From positions 124,001 to 188,000 of the forward strand of contig CANMBS010000005.1 in assembly GCA_947496145.1 (NCBI GenBank): 64,000 nucleotides of DNA, given 5' to 3'. The translations under genes were made by a program, and so were the position numbers. The notes under the pieces were generated by a model. The model did no database searches, was not told the DNA's origin, and was given only the letters and a program-made list of their open reading frames with translations. Position 1 is the stretch's first letter. Each line of letters starts with the position of its first letter. Origin of the DNA: an uncultured Pseudovibrio sp. Lineage in GTDB: Bacteria; Pseudomonadota; Alphaproteobacteria; Rhizobiales; Stappiaceae. Shown piece by piece: positions 1-8,659 of this stretch.

Positions 1-109
1 GATTGCTTCCACCTGTCAACTGACACGCAACAAGAACCGTTGTCAGTGCAGATACCGCTAAAAATCTCAGGCTTATCCGTAATCCAGACAATGCACTACT
101 CGAAGTCAT
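1..109 (-). CDS. Lipoprotein, N-terminal part only
   Basis: The frame starts with ATG at 109 and runs off the left edge of the window, so only 36 codons are visible. They give a basic, then hydrophobic segment ending in the lipobox L-V-A-C at about residues 26-29, followed by QLTGG. This is a type II signal peptide with the Cys as the lipidated residue. An AAGGA ribosome-binding site lies 5 nt before the ATG. The gene follows the SNase-domain gene by 21 bp on the same strand, so the two may be co-transcribed. The mature protein is not visible and its function cannot be named. Confidence 0.7.
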   Translation of the reverse strand, partial: MTSSSALSGLRISLRFLAVSALTTVLVACQLTGGSN

Positions 110-130
110 AAGTGTCCTTGGCTACTCACC

Positions 131-1036
131 TTAATCCAGAAGTTCTAATTGCGCTGGGTGCCCTAGCTCAATCAATGGTCCCCGGTTCAGTTGCACAACC
201 CCACGAAGGCGCACATGCTTGCCTTTCATCGTTGCAAGATCATGCCCGAACTGCGAAAATTCCGACAGCTTTCCCCTCTGAATAATCCCGGTTAAATCTT
301 CTGTCCAGCGCTCCCCGAAATTCAGATAGGTTTTGCTACGTGTTCGCCCCACGGAAATCAACTTGGCTTCCACAACTTCAAAGCCCCCGATTTTCTCATA
401 GCCTATTGAGTTGCCGTCACTAATTAAAGTTTTATCCGTCCATAAACCCAGCTTTTCCCGACGAGCTTCATTCTCCAGATTAAGAAGAAATTTCAAGCAA
501 TTGAAAGCTCGAAATTGTGGCCTAACCATGGCTAGACCACGCTCAACCAGCTTTTCCGTCAAATCACTCAGATTTTGATCAATCAGAATTGCCGGCTTTC
601 GTCCCCATCGATCTGATTTGGAAGCAACTGGCATGACCAGAGCAAACCGTTTATCAAAATCGCTCAACATGCCATCAGCAAGCCGGTCAGGAACCCACAA
701 ATCGGAAAGATAGTAGACCACACCATCACTTGCGATAAACTTATGAGGACGAGCCAATGCTTCACTCATCATCACACCCGGCAAATCGGCTGCCTCATCT
801 ACAGTCCGATCACAAGGCCCGGCCCGGATCGCCTCAATCCAAAGCAGAAAGCTGCCTAAGCTCAATAAAACCCGAAGAAACACACCTCTCTCCCATGTGA
901 ACCTGCCGATTTTATCAGGTGTACCTTCCAGAAACGCCCCTATAAACAAGTAGGCACCTGTTACAATTACAAGAAAATTCCAGCACCGATGAGAAAGGCG
1001 CAGCAAGTCCATCACGCGAACATTCAGGCCCGCCAC
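131..1036 (-). CDS. SNase-like (thermonuclease-fold) domain protein, membrane-anchored
   Basis: This 301-aa protein starts at GTG, preceded by AAGGG at 7 nt. It has one or two hydrophobic segments near residues 15-65. The middle resembles staphylococcal nuclease-like domains: DRWGRKPA near residue 140, then a leucine-rich helix with ERGLAMVRP, then LENEARREKLGLW, the usual end of the fold. A C-terminal OB-like part has the YLNFG..W..D pattern and ends in a GP.IEL.HP.QLELL motif common in this group. Residues needed for nuclease catalysis are not clearly complete, so it may bind nucleic acid or be a structural homologue. It probably forms a unit with the downstream lipoprotein gene. Confidence 0.65.
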   Translation of the reverse strand: MAGLNVRVMDLLRLSHRCWNFLVIVTGAYLFIGAFLEGTPDKIGRFTWERGVFLRVLLSLGSFLLWIEAIRAGPCDRTVDEAADLPGVMMSEALARPHKFIASDGVVYYLSDLWVPDRLADGMLSDFDKRFALVMPVASKSDRWGRKPAILIDQNLSDLTEKLVERGLAMVRPQFRAFNCLKFLLNLENEARREKLGLWTDKTLISDGNSIGYEKIGGFEVVEAKLISVGRTRSKTYLNFGERWTEDLTGIIQRGKLSEFSQFGHDLATMKGKHVRLRGVVQLNRGPLIELGHPAQLELLD

Positions 1037-1214
1037 TACATTGCCCTTACTAGACAGGAACTGTCAGAAAGCAAAATTTGCCAGATACCTTGTTTACAGT
1101 CAGCCAATCTGTCTCGCTTACCTTAGAATTTCATGATATTGGAAAGTCACTGCAACATCACAACAAAGCGATATCTAAAGCGGTCTTGCACCAGATATCC
1201 GCAAGCCAGATCAA

Positions 1215-1291
1215 GGCCCCGTAGCTCAGCTGGATAGAGCAGCCGCCTCCTAAGCGGCAGGTCAGTGGTTCGAATCCACTCGGGGTCACCA
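1215..1291 (+). tRNA. tRNA-Arg (anticodon CCU)
   Basis: The cloverleaf folds completely. The acceptor stem GGCCCCG pairs with CGGGGTC (one G-U). The D arm is GCTC/GAGC and the anticodon stem GCCGC/GCGGC holds loop CTCCTAA. The T arm is AGTGG/CCACT with TTCGAAT. Discriminator A is followed by an encoded CCA. The anticodon CCU reads AGG. It is a standalone gene, and no integrase lies beside it. Confidence 0.97.
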
Positions 1292-1388
1292 TCAAATCTC
1301 ACATTTAAAACTTAAACCAGTTCCTTCATCCGCATTTAGCTTCTTAGGCTCACCATTTTAAAAGTGGCAAATGCACGTGGAGGGCCCG

Positions 1389-1484
1389 ATGAACTATATT
1401 TCCAATGTGCTGAAACGGTGCGGAGATAATCTTCGGAACTGGTTTTACAATTGGAAGTCCCGGATCAGCCGTCAGAAAAAATAA
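1389..1484 (+). CDS. Possible 31-aa basic small protein
   Basis: A short frame of 31 codons with a strong GGAGGG ribosome-binding site 4 nt before the ATG. The peptide is rich in Asn, Arg, Lys and aromatic residues, has one Cys, and ends in a basic KSRISRQKK tail. It sits between tRNA-Arg and a hairpin terminator, so it has all the parts of a small transcription unit. I do not recognise a family. The good ribosome-binding site and the terminator are the only support, and chance cannot be excluded. Confidence 0.45.
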   Translation: MNYISNVLKRCGDNLRNWFYNWKSRISRQKK

Positions 1485-1518
1485 GCTGCTGGACAGCACA
1501 CGCACCACCTCTGAAAGA

Positions 1519-1547
1519 AAAGGGGAGCAGATAATCCGCTCCCCTTT
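1519..1547. terminator. Hairpin terminator, possibly bidirectional
   Basis: AAAGGGGAGC and GCTCCCCTTT form a perfect 10-bp stem with a 9-nt loop, with A-rich and T-rich flanks inside the stem. It lies between the 31-aa frame and the convergent EF-hand gene and could serve both. Confidence 0.75.
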
Positions 1548-1637
1548 AGTCAGGCGTTTGCCCGAAATCCACGTCTCTCTAAGGGTGTTGAAGTTTATGG
1601 GGAGAGTTCCGCGAGAAACAATCAGTCAGATCGAATG

Positions 1638-2437
1638 CTAATGCATGCTTTCATTCTGGTTGTTCAGGAATTCGTCAAGGCTGATTTTCTTGTCGTTATT
1701 CTCATCAAGCTGCGCCATTACAATACGCAGTTCACGAGCGTCAGCTTTCACGTCTTCCATCTCTAGTGCCTTCTCACAGGCTTCACTCACAACCGGCTCA
1801 AAATCACTCTGAAAGCTACTCAGCTCTGTTGTGACCAGATAGCCGTCTACATCCTTATCTAGGTCCAGAAACAAGTCGCGGTATTCCAACCTGATCAGCT
1901 GCCTCATTTCCTCAAAATCAATGGAACCGTTGCTGTCTAGATCCATCGCTGCGAATTCATCAGAAAGAAGAACAGACTCTTCATTCAGCATTTTTTCGAA
2001 ATCTGCTTTACAGGTAGCCGGGATATCAGCTCTTCCTTTGAAAGCTCTTTCTAAGCAAAACCCAGTGTTTCAGTCGAGTAGCTCTCGAACTCCCCTTTAG
2101 TGATCACCCCATCTTCATTCGCATCCATGGCCGCAAACGTGATCCGAATACCAACATCCGCCGACGCAATGTTCTGCACGCTGACATTCCACATCAAAGC
2201 CAAAGCTAGAACTGCCACACCACTACCGCCCCACTTCATCATTTGAGACTTGAGTTTTCCAGACATGATTGTATCTCCAGTTGTATCGTCTTGCATCTCG
2301 GTGCTGGAGAGTTCCTGCTTTATCAGTTGACGAATAACCTAACTCATTGGCTGCTCTCGTTGCTTGCTCAACTCAGAGAGTTTCAGCTTCAGATCAGGTG
2401 ACATACGCACCTCGATAGTTTCAGTTTTCTTAGCCAT
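1638..2437 (-). pseudogene. Broken ribbon-helix-helix / membrane / four EF-hand gene
   Basis: Read from ATG at 2437, the frame gives a ribbon-helix-helix domain (TIEVRMSPDLK strand and turn, then helices ending VIRQLIKQEL). It is interrupted by TAG at codon 33 (2339-2341), a position where homologous domains usually have Glu or another helix residue. The same frame continues through a hydrophobic segment (GVAVLALALMW, near codons 70-80) and a first EF-hand loop (DANEDGVITKGE). It stops at TAG near 2051. The -1 frame then runs open, with three more EF-hand loops (DLDSNGSIDFEE, DLDKDVDGYLVT, DENNDKKISLDE). Restoring both lesions gives about 266 aa. Surviving frames are 2051-2266 (ATG with GGAG at 8-9 nt) and 1638-1991. 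Known parts: RHH domains bind DNA, and EF-hands bind calcium. The combined architecture and the pseudogene status are inference. Suppression or frameshifting could still make product. Confidence 0.7.
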
Positions 2438-2805
2438 AACCTTTCTCTCAGCACCACAATCAGATGCAACGTCAGCATTTGGAGATATCGGATGGTTTCA
2501 CAACAAAATTGCTGTCAAGGCAAGTCAAGTTCGAGACCGGACATCTGCAAAATCCATGTCCTGACAAATAACTTCTTTTAGCTCATACAGTTACGGCAAC
2601 ATTATAGTAAGGTCATCTGGAGAAAAAGTCGTCTCTTTTACACATCCGGGCCATTTATAGATGAATTACGCAAAAGCCTTTGCTTCATAGGTAGACTCAA
2701 GTCTTAGGGACTTATTGTTGACATATCACCAATACGTGTAATCCCTCTACAGGCAATCAAAGATTTAGGGGCGACCAAAAGCAAATAAAGGGAGGAGGTC
2801 AGCAC
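2438..2805. other. Intergenic region before lldD
   Basis: No convincing gene. It must hold the divergent promoters of the RHH/EF-hand gene and lldD. A TTGACA at 2718-2723 could be a -35 box for lldD, but no good -10 box follows at the usual spacing. Confidence 0.4.
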
Positions 2806-3960
2806 ATGGGACAAATCTTAGAAATCAGCGACCTCAAAGAACGTGCACGGGCACGGGTGCCGAAAATGTTCTTCGACTATGCAGATTCCGGCTCATGGAC
2901 AGAAAGCACATATCAGGCCAACGAAACTGACTTTTCAAAAATCAAGCTGCGCCAGCGCATCGCGGTAGATATGACCAACCGAACGCTTGCCACAAAAATG
3001 ATTGGGCAAGACGTCTCAATGCCAGTGGCTTTAGCACCAACCGGCCTGACAGGCATGCAGCATGCGGATGGGGAGATCCTTGCTGCACAAGCCGCAGAAG
3101 AGTTTGGTGTTCCGTTCACTCTGTCCACCATGAGCATCTGTTCTATCGAAGCAGTTGCTGCCAAAACCACCAGGCCATTCTGGTTTCAGCTCTACGTGAT
3201 GAAAGATCGCGATTTCATCAATGCGTTGATTGACCGTGCAAAGGCGGCGGGGTGCTCAGCATTGGTCCTCACTTTCGACCTGCAAATCCTCGGACAACGA
3301 CACAAAGATTTGCGCAACGGCCTCTCCGCTCCGCCAAAATTTACACCAAAGCACATCTGGCAAATGGCCACACGCCCTTTGTGGTGCATGAAGATGCTAA
3401 CAACTCAAAACCGCACCTTCGGCAATATTGTTGGTCATGCAAAAGGTGTAGGAGACTTATCCTCTCTGTCATCGTGGACAGCAGAACAGTTTGATCCCCA
3501 ACTCAGTTGGGCCGACATCGAGTGGATCAAAAACCAATGGGGTGGCCCGCTTATCCTGAAAGGTATTCTGGACAAGGAAGACGCCCGCCTTGCAACAGAA
3601 TCCGGGTGTGACGCTCTGATTGTCTCTAACCACGGCGGACGCCAACTCGATGGCGCTCCCTCTTCGATCGAAATCCTGCCGGAAATTGTAGATAAAGTGG
3701 GTGACAAGGTTGAGATCCATATCGACGGCGGCATTCGTTCCGGGCAGGACGTACTAAAAGCCATGTGTCTGGGCGCAAAAGGCACTTACATCGGCAGGCC
3801 GTTCCTTTACGGATTGGGAGCTGATGGGAAACAGGGCGTAACAAAAGCGCTTGAAATTATCCGCAATGAGCTGGATACCACCATGGCACTGTGTGGTCGC
3901 CGCAACGTAAACACACTCAATCGCGACAACCTTTATTCTGTTAATGGCGTCAAAGTTTAG
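2806..3960 (+). CDS. lldD: FMN-dependent L-lactate dehydrogenase (LldD type)
   Basis: A 384-aa alpha-hydroxy-acid dehydrogenase that oxidises L-lactate to pyruvate, passing electrons to the respiratory chain at the inner membrane. Visible marks include the N-terminal FDYADSGSWTE, the FMN-site segment LAPTGLTGMQHADGE, the LTFDLQILGQRHKD stretch typical of bacterial LldD, and the catalytic SNHGGRQLDGA near residue 275. An IDGGIRSGQDVLKA phosphate-binding motif and IGRPFLYGL follow. Length fits LldD (about 380-396 aa). The start is set by a strong GGAGGAGG ribosome-binding site at 7 nt. It stands alone. No lldR-type regulator or lactate permease is adjacent. Other 2-hydroxy acids are possible substrates. 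Confidence 0.9.
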   Translation: MGQILEISDLKERARARVPKMFFDYADSGSWTESTYQANETDFSKIKLRQRIAVDMTNRTLATKMIGQDVSMPVALAPTGLTGMQHADGEILAAQAAEEFGVPFTLSTMSICSIEAVAAKTTRPFWFQLYVMKDRDFINALIDRAKAAGCSALVLTFDLQILGQRHKDLRNGLSAPPKFTPKHIWQMATRPLWCMKMLTTQNRTFGNIVGHAKGVGDLSSLSSWTAEQFDPQLSWADIEWIKNQWGGPLILKGILDKEDARLATESGCDALIVSNHGGRQLDGAPSSIEILPEIVDKVGDKVEIHIDGGIRSGQDVLKAMCLGAKGTYIGRPFLYGLGADGKQGVTKALEIIRNELDTTMALCGRRNVNTLNRDNLYSVNGVKV

Positions 3961-3974
3961 CACCAGCCTGAAAA

Positions 3975-4979
3975 TCAATCGGGAGACCCAACGGTCTCCC
4001 AGCTGTCATTGCGCTCAGAACGAATAATCGCGTCAATGATTTCCATATTCTGAATAGCATCAGCAATGCCATAAGGCAGCTCTTCCTCACCGCGTACCAC
4101 CCGGGAGAACAACTCTCCTTGTAGGGTATACTGATCACAGGCAGGAATACGCTCCACCTCAACAGAACCATCACCCGGCTGCACACCGGAATCCAACCGC
4201 AGGACCGTCTCTTCACCAGCTGGCGCATTGAACGGGATAAGAATTTCCAAGCGCTTGGCAGTACCAACCAGATTGATGCGCTGATAGGCAACGGATTGAG
4301 TAGACACCGTAAACTGCGCCTGACGCCCTGCTCCAAAATCCATCATCACAGAAGTCAGCCGATCCGTGCCAAACGCCTTATCCCTGTCAATCAGGCCCAC
4401 AACACGTTCCGGTTCAGCATTAAAGAAATAGCGCGATGCAACAATTGGATAGCAACCGATATCCATCAGCCCCCCGCCCCCAAGCTCAGGCTGGTTGCGG
4501 ATGTTCTTAGGGTCTTGATTTTTATAGGCAAAGTACGCCTGAAAACTTTGCAGTCTGCCCAGTTCACCGGATTCAACAATCTCCAGCGCGCGCTGCCACT
4601 GTGGATGGGCACGTACCATAAAAGCTTCCATCACAAAGCGGTTATCAGGAATGTCCATCAACAACCGCGCCTCATCTGCATCAAGCCCGATCGGCTTTTC
4701 ACAAAGAACGTGCTTGCCAGCTTTCACCGCCTCAATAGTCATCGGCACATGAAGGTGGTTGGGAAGCGGGTTGTAAATCACCTCAATATCAGGATCAGCC
4801 AGAAGCGCCTCATAAGACCCGTAAGCCTTCGCAATTCCCAGTTCGGCGGCCACTTTCTTCGCATTCTCCTCATTGCGAGAAGCGATTGCGGCAACGTCAA
4901 CACCCTTGGCTTTTAAGAGGGCTGGAATGACCTTCTCACGGCCAATTCTGGCAGTTGAAAGAACTCCCCATTTCACCAT
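3975..4979 (-). CDS. Gfo/Idh/MocA family NAD(P)-dependent sugar oxidoreductase
   Basis: A 334-aa oxidoreductase. The N-terminal Rossmann part begins WGVLSTARIGREKVIPAL, followed by ASRN and the NPLPNHLH segment. The family motif CEKP near residue 94 carries the conserved Lys. The C-terminal substrate domain has GGGGLMDIGCYP, whose Asp and the following residues line the active site. This variant is closest to the xylose/glucose-fructose-type dehydrogenases, but the substrate cannot be read. GGAG lies 7 nt before the ATG. The gene follows the AGE-family gene by 27 bp on the same strand, so the pair likely processes one sugar. Its 3' end overlaps the hairpin at 3981-4000. Confidence 0.85.
   Translation of the reverse strand: MVKWGVLSTARIGREKVIPALLKAKGVDVAAIASRNEENAKKVAAELGIAKAYGSYEALLADPDIEVIYNPLPNHLHVPMTIEAVKAGKHVLCEKPIGLDADEARLLMDIPDNRFVMEAFMVRAHPQWQRALEIVESGELGRLQSFQAYFAYKNQDPKNIRNQPELGGGGLMDIGCYPIVASRYFFNAEPERVVGLIDRDKAFGTDRLTSVMMDFGAGRQAQFTVSTQSVAYQRINLVGTAKRLEILIPFNAPAGEETVLRLDSGVQPGDGSVEVERIPACDQYTLQGELFSRVVRGEEELPYGIADAIQNMEIIDAIIRSERNDSWETVGSPD
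3981..4000. terminator. Hairpin between convergent lldD and sugar oxidoreductase genes
   Basis: GGGAGACC-CAAC-GGTCTCCC is a perfect 8-bp stem. It lies 21 bp past the lldD stop and inside the last codons of the convergent gene. There is no long T tract, so its terminator role is likely but not certain. Confidence 0.45.
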
Positions 4980-5006
4980 TGTTTTTCTCCAGTTTTACCG
5001 CAGGGC

Positions 5007-6206
5007 TTACTTAACTTTCTCAAATACAGATATCTTCTGTCCAATTTCGGTTTTTGAGAAGCGGTCCAGCTCAGAAATGGCGGAAATGATATGATAAAGC
5101 GAGCTTGCTGGCGCAGCTTCTTTTACGAAAGTGCCATTCGGGAGGAACTTGTCCTTCCAAAGTCCGACGGGCACATCTTCAAAAAACATCATCAGCGCCT
5201 TCAAGGCATCCTGCATGGATTTTTGATAGCGAGGCCATTCACTTTCAGGCGTACTCTCCAGCATGGCGATGGAACCTTTCAGCCACTCCCCCTGAGACCA
5301 TAACCGCGCCAGAGGATCACGAACCGAAAAGTCATCATTAATGCCCATCAGGGCGACGCCGCGCTCACGATCAACACCATACACCTCAGCAATTTCAAAG
5401 AGACGCGCCGCTGCCGCTTTAGCCCGCTCATTCCCGCGCAACTTGTACCAGCGTGTCAGCAGCCATGCCCATTCAAAATGATGGCCCGGCTCCAGCGCCC
5501 GCCCTTCATCACCCGGCATAGGCGACCAGTCTAGTGCAAAGAACTCCCGCAACCCGCCTGTTTTCTTGCAGATAAAGAAGTTGAGGCACAGTTCGCCAAG
5601 TTCATCTGCCAGTGCAGACCAAACTGCCTTCTGCTCAGCACTTAAGTTTTCAGAGCGCTCCCATTCAAGACACATCTCAAAAAGATGCATATGCGGGTTA
5701 GCACCAAGCGGAGCACGTGGAGGATCTGCCTCCTGAAAACCAGCCGCAGGATGCTTGAAACGTGCCATCAGAACATCGAGAAGAGCCTTTGCTTTCTCGC
5801 AGGCTTCCTCCCGCTTTTCACTGTTCACATCCGCAATGCTTGCCAGTGCAAGCAACGCAAAAGCCTGATTGTAAAGATCAAAGGAAGTATCAAGCAACTG
5901 ACCATCCGGCGTTGCAAGCGCACCAATGTAGCCTTCACAAGTGCCATAGACCCGTTCCACATAAGCTTGCGTACGCAGCGCCACATCCATCCATGGGCCA
6001 TCCCAGCCCAGACGCCCTGCTTCACAATACACAAACACCATGCGCGGGTTCACACGCCCACGTCTGTTATCCGCACTGCCTTCACACTCTAACGTAATTG
6101 TTTCAGCAAAACCGCCGTTTGCAGCATCTTCGCCAGCTTTCAGCCAGAGCGGTAATGCATCATCAAACAACCAGTTGCGCAATTTATTCAAGGGATCGAC
6201 AGTCAC
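5007..6206 (-). CDS. AGE-family sugar epimerase/isomerase
   Basis: A protein of about 399 aa of the N-acylglucosamine 2-epimerase / aldose-ketose isomerase (AGE) family, an alpha/alpha-barrel fold. Typical segments are GGFAETI near the start, RVNPRMVFVYCEAGRLGW, NPHMHLFEMCLEWER with the conserved His, and EPGHHFEWAWLLTRW with the His pair that serves catalysis. GTG at 6206 is preferred because GGAG lies 8 nt upstream. An in-frame GTG at 6242 would add 12 residues. It is upstream of the Gfo/Idh/MocA gene, which supports a shared sugar pathway. The family includes mannose isomerases, so the exact substrate is open. Confidence 0.85.
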   Translation of the reverse strand: MTVDPLNKLRNWLFDDALPLWLKAGEDAANGGFAETITLECEGSADNRRGRVNPRMVFVYCEAGRLGWDGPWMDVALRTQAYVERVYGTCEGYIGALATPDGQLLDTSFDLYNQAFALLALASIADVNSEKREEACEKAKALLDVLMARFKHPAAGFQEADPPRAPLGANPHMHLFEMCLEWERSENLSAEQKAVWSALADELGELCLNFFICKKTGGLREFFALDWSPMPGDEGRALEPGHHFEWAWLLTRWYKLRGNERAKAAAARLFEIAEVYGVDRERGVALMGINDDFSVRDPLARLWSQGEWLKGSIAMLESTPESEWPRYQKSMQDALKALMMFFEDVPVGLWKDKFLPNGTFVKEAAPASSLYHIISAISELDRFSKTEIGQKISVFEKVK

Positions 6207-6586
6207 TTCCGGTACTCCACTCCATCGGCGGCTCGCTCCCACAAATCCGCGATGGCCTCACATTTCTATCAGGTCTCAAAGTGCTAAGGTTCGACTAAAG
6301 GACCAAAAACACAACACTGAACCTACGACGTGTCAGCCTCAGGACAAAGCGATACTTTTAAGTTTATGGGGGATTACGGAATAGCTCGTATCTCCCAGAC
6401 ACAATTTGCATTCGGCTGCCCTAGGAGCAATCGGGATGCAGCAAAATGACTGAATTCATATATTGGTTGCTTTTTGCTTGAAGTCATTAATTTTGCCCAC
6501 CAGTTTCCGTCTGAATGAAACTGACCGGATCACAAAAAGCCCTCAAAGACGATTTCCAAGAGCTTGCGCTAACCTATTGAAAAGAC
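6207..6586. other. Intergenic region between sugar operon and tRNA-Thr
   Basis: No gene, terminator or clear promoter recognised. It should contain the promoter of the sugar operon on the minus strand and the region downstream of tRNA-Thr. Confidence 0.4.
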
Positions 6587-6662
6587 TGGTGCCGCTGAAA
6601 GGACTCGAACCTTCGACCCCATCATTACGAATGACGTGCTCTACCATCTGAGCTACAGCGGC
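6587..6662 (-). tRNA. tRNA-Thr (anticodon CGU)
   Basis: On the minus strand the acceptor stem GCCGCTG pairs with CAGCGGC. The D arm is GCTC/GAGC and the anticodon stem CGTCA/TGATG (one G-U) holds loop TTCGTAA. The T arm is GAAGG/CCTTT with TTCGAGT. Discriminator A is followed by an encoded CCA. Anticodon CGU reads ACG. No integrase or duplicated 3' end was seen nearby. Confidence 0.96.
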
Positions 6663-6785
6663 ATACCATGTGGCACGGGAATTGTGCCGGGAAGTGGAAG
6701 TTTAGATAACCAAGCTCCCGGTAAGATGCAAGCGTGATTTGCAAAGCAAAAAGCAGCATCCACCATCTATCAACATACCCAGGTC

Positions 6786-6807
6786 GGAAGGAGCAAAAGC
6801 CCCTCCC
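6786..6807 (-). terminator. Hairpin at the end of the heme operon
   Basis: On the minus strand GGGAGGGGC-TTTT-GCTCCTTCC pairs over nine positions with two G-U pairs. It lies just after the hemY stop. There is no U tract downstream, so efficiency is uncertain. Confidence 0.5.
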
Positions 6808-6823
6808 GGCAGAACCTTAAGCA

Positions 6824-8638
6824 TTAACGGAAGAACCGGAAACTTTGCCCCTTAGGGGACTTAGGGTCATCCTCATCAGGTTCGGGTCCCGGATCATCCG
6901 GCAAGTGCGTCAACGGAAATTCAACAAGCGTTTCCTCTTGCTTTTCGGGTGTTTCTGCACTCGCCTCGGCTCCTTTATCAGCAGTTTCCACCTCGGTTTT
7001 CTTGCTATCATCTGCTGCTTCAGGCTTTTCATCAAACGTAGAGGCCGCAACCGGCACCACCGTCGCTTTTGGGAGGTCCGCAGGCTTAGCCTTCTCCTCA
7101 ACCGTCTTTACTACAGGCTCGGCCTTTTCAGCTTCCGCAGTTATCGGCTCAGTTTTTTCCGGTTCCACGACAATCGCAGCTTCAGCAACCTCTGGCTTTA
7201 TATCCTCAACAGATGCCGCTACTTCAGCAGACGGTTGTTGAGCAATAACAATATCCGCTTCTACCGGCTCATCCATCACCTGAACAGGCGCTGCAAGCTC
7301 CGGCGGTTCAAACAACTTATCATCAATGACTTCAAGGGCCTGCTCCTGCCCGTCTGCGCTCTCAGGCATTGCCCATTCATAAGCATCCACCCGGCCAGTC
7401 TTAGGTGAAACCGGTGCCCAGTTGGCAGAAACCACACCATCAGCAATCCAGACCTTGTCGTGCGGGGCGCGAACTGCACGTGAGAGCCACTCACGAATGC
7501 GGCCCTGATCACCATGCTCCCGCTCTTCCAGATCAGCCATCAGCAGGAATGCACGCTGTGTTGGTTCCGAGCGTAAAACCCGCTTGAGTTGCTCACGAGC
7601 CTCTTCAAAGTCTTTAGCTTCAATTGCAGCCACAGCAATCGCAATTGCCCCTTCAGAAGAATAGGCCCGCATGCTTGCCAGTGTTTTCACGCGGTTCAGA
7701 CGATCACTTACAGAATCGCCCGGCCGCACATGCGCATACGCCTCCGCAAGATCCGGGTGCGGATTAATCTTCCAGGTCGCCTCAAGAATTTTGGTCGCCT
7801 TGCGAATCTCACCTGCCCGTGTGCGCAAACGAGCAGCAACAATCGCAGCTGGGATCAGAGAAGGTGCAAGCCCGTGCGCCTCAACAGCCAGTGTGCGTGC
7901 ACGATCAGGATTCTCATTCTCAAGCTCAAGCGCACGCGCTGTCAGAAGCACAGCCTTATGACGGCGTAAAACCTTCTTATCAATCATGCGTGCAGCATAA
8001 TTGCGTTCAAGGGTGGCAATCGCTTCTTCCCAGTCACCAGAAACGGCCTGATACCCAAGCACCGCATTACCTGCCCAACGCAAACCGGGAACCAGATTGA
8101 ACGCTTCCTCAGCAAAGTGCCGGGCCGCAGCAGGTTCGCTTTCCCGCTCAGCTTCAATGTAAAGACCGTGTAACCCAACAGCCATGGAGCGGCTGTCATC
8201 CAGCATTGCTTCAAACCGGCGGCGGCTTTCTGCATGGTCGCCATCCAGTTGAGAGGCTTGCGCCAGCAGCAAACGGGCAGCAGGCTCATTCCCATCCAGC
8301 AATTTATCTGCTTTCAGGCCAAACTTGCGTGCATGCTGCGTATCACCAGAACCCAGCGCCATCAGTCCCGAAGACAATGCATCATAGCCCTTGTCTTTAC
8401 GGCGGCGCTGCATGAAATGCGAAACCAGCGTTGGCGACTTCCAGATGAACCGAAGAAAACCCCAGATCACAATTGAGGCCACAATCGAAGCACCGAATGC
8501 AATAACTGTCGTCAGCAAGCCTGCCTGAACAACGTACCCCTGCCACTCCAGCGTAACCAGACCCGGACGATCTGCCATCCAGGCCCCGCCAAGGGCCAGT
8601 ACGAATATAAATGCGAAAAAGATGAGAACGCGGACCAT
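6824..8638 (-). CDS. hemY: HemY-like membrane TPR protein of the heme operon
   Basis: A 604-aa inner-membrane protein. It has two N-terminal transmembrane segments (residues 4-22 and about 38-62), then the HemY_N region (AARLLLAQASQLDGDHAESRRRFEAML) and TPR-like helical repeats to about residue 400. A Pro/Glu/Ala/Lys-rich low-complexity tail of about 150 residues follows. This family sits at the end of hemCD operons in proteobacteria and is thought to help late heme synthesis as a scaffold. It is not the HemY protoporphyrinogen oxidase of Bacillus. GGAGCGAAGG precedes the ATG. It follows mic60 by 21 bp. The acidic tail is longer than in enterobacterial HemY. Confidence 0.85.
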   Translation of the reverse strand: MVRVLIFFAFIFVLALGGAWMADRPGLVTLEWQGYVVQAGLLTTVIAFGASIVASIVIWGFLRFIWKSPTLVSHFMQRRRKDKGYDALSSGLMALGSGDTQHARKFGLKADKLLDGNEPAARLLLAQASQLDGDHAESRRRFEAMLDDSRSMAVGLHGLYIEAERESEPAAARHFAEEAFNLVPGLRWAGNAVLGYQAVSGDWEEAIATLERNYAARMIDKKVLRRHKAVLLTARALELENENPDRARTLAVEAHGLAPSLIPAAIVAARLRTRAGEIRKATKILEATWKINPHPDLAEAYAHVRPGDSVSDRLNRVKTLASMRAYSSEGAIAIAVAAIEAKDFEEAREQLKRVLRSEPTQRAFLLMADLEEREHGDQGRIREWLSRAVRAPHDKVWIADGVVSANWAPVSPKTGRVDAYEWAMPESADGQEQALEVIDDKLFEPPELAAPVQVMDEPVEADIVIAQQPSAEVAASVEDIKPEVAEAAIVVEPEKTEPITAEAEKAEPVVKTVEEKAKPADLPKATVVPVAASTFDEKPEAADDSKKTEVETADKGAEASAETPEKQEETLVEFPLTHLPDDPGPEPDEDDPKSPKGQSFRFFR

Positions 8639-8659
8639 GTCCTTCGCTCCTTTCCGATA

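Noticed and set aside
2364-2564. A 66-codon plus-strand frame between the EF-hand gene and lldD
   Set aside because: It is antisense to the RHH-domain start, which reads as a recognisable domain on the minus strand.
2718-2723. Strong sigma-70 promoter for lldD
   Set aside because: TTGACA is present, but no acceptable -10 box lies 16-18 bp further on, so I do not list it as a promoter feature.
1215-6662. Genomic island inserted at tRNA-Arg or tRNA-Thr
   Set aside because: There is no integrase beside either tRNA and no duplicated 3' tRNA end.
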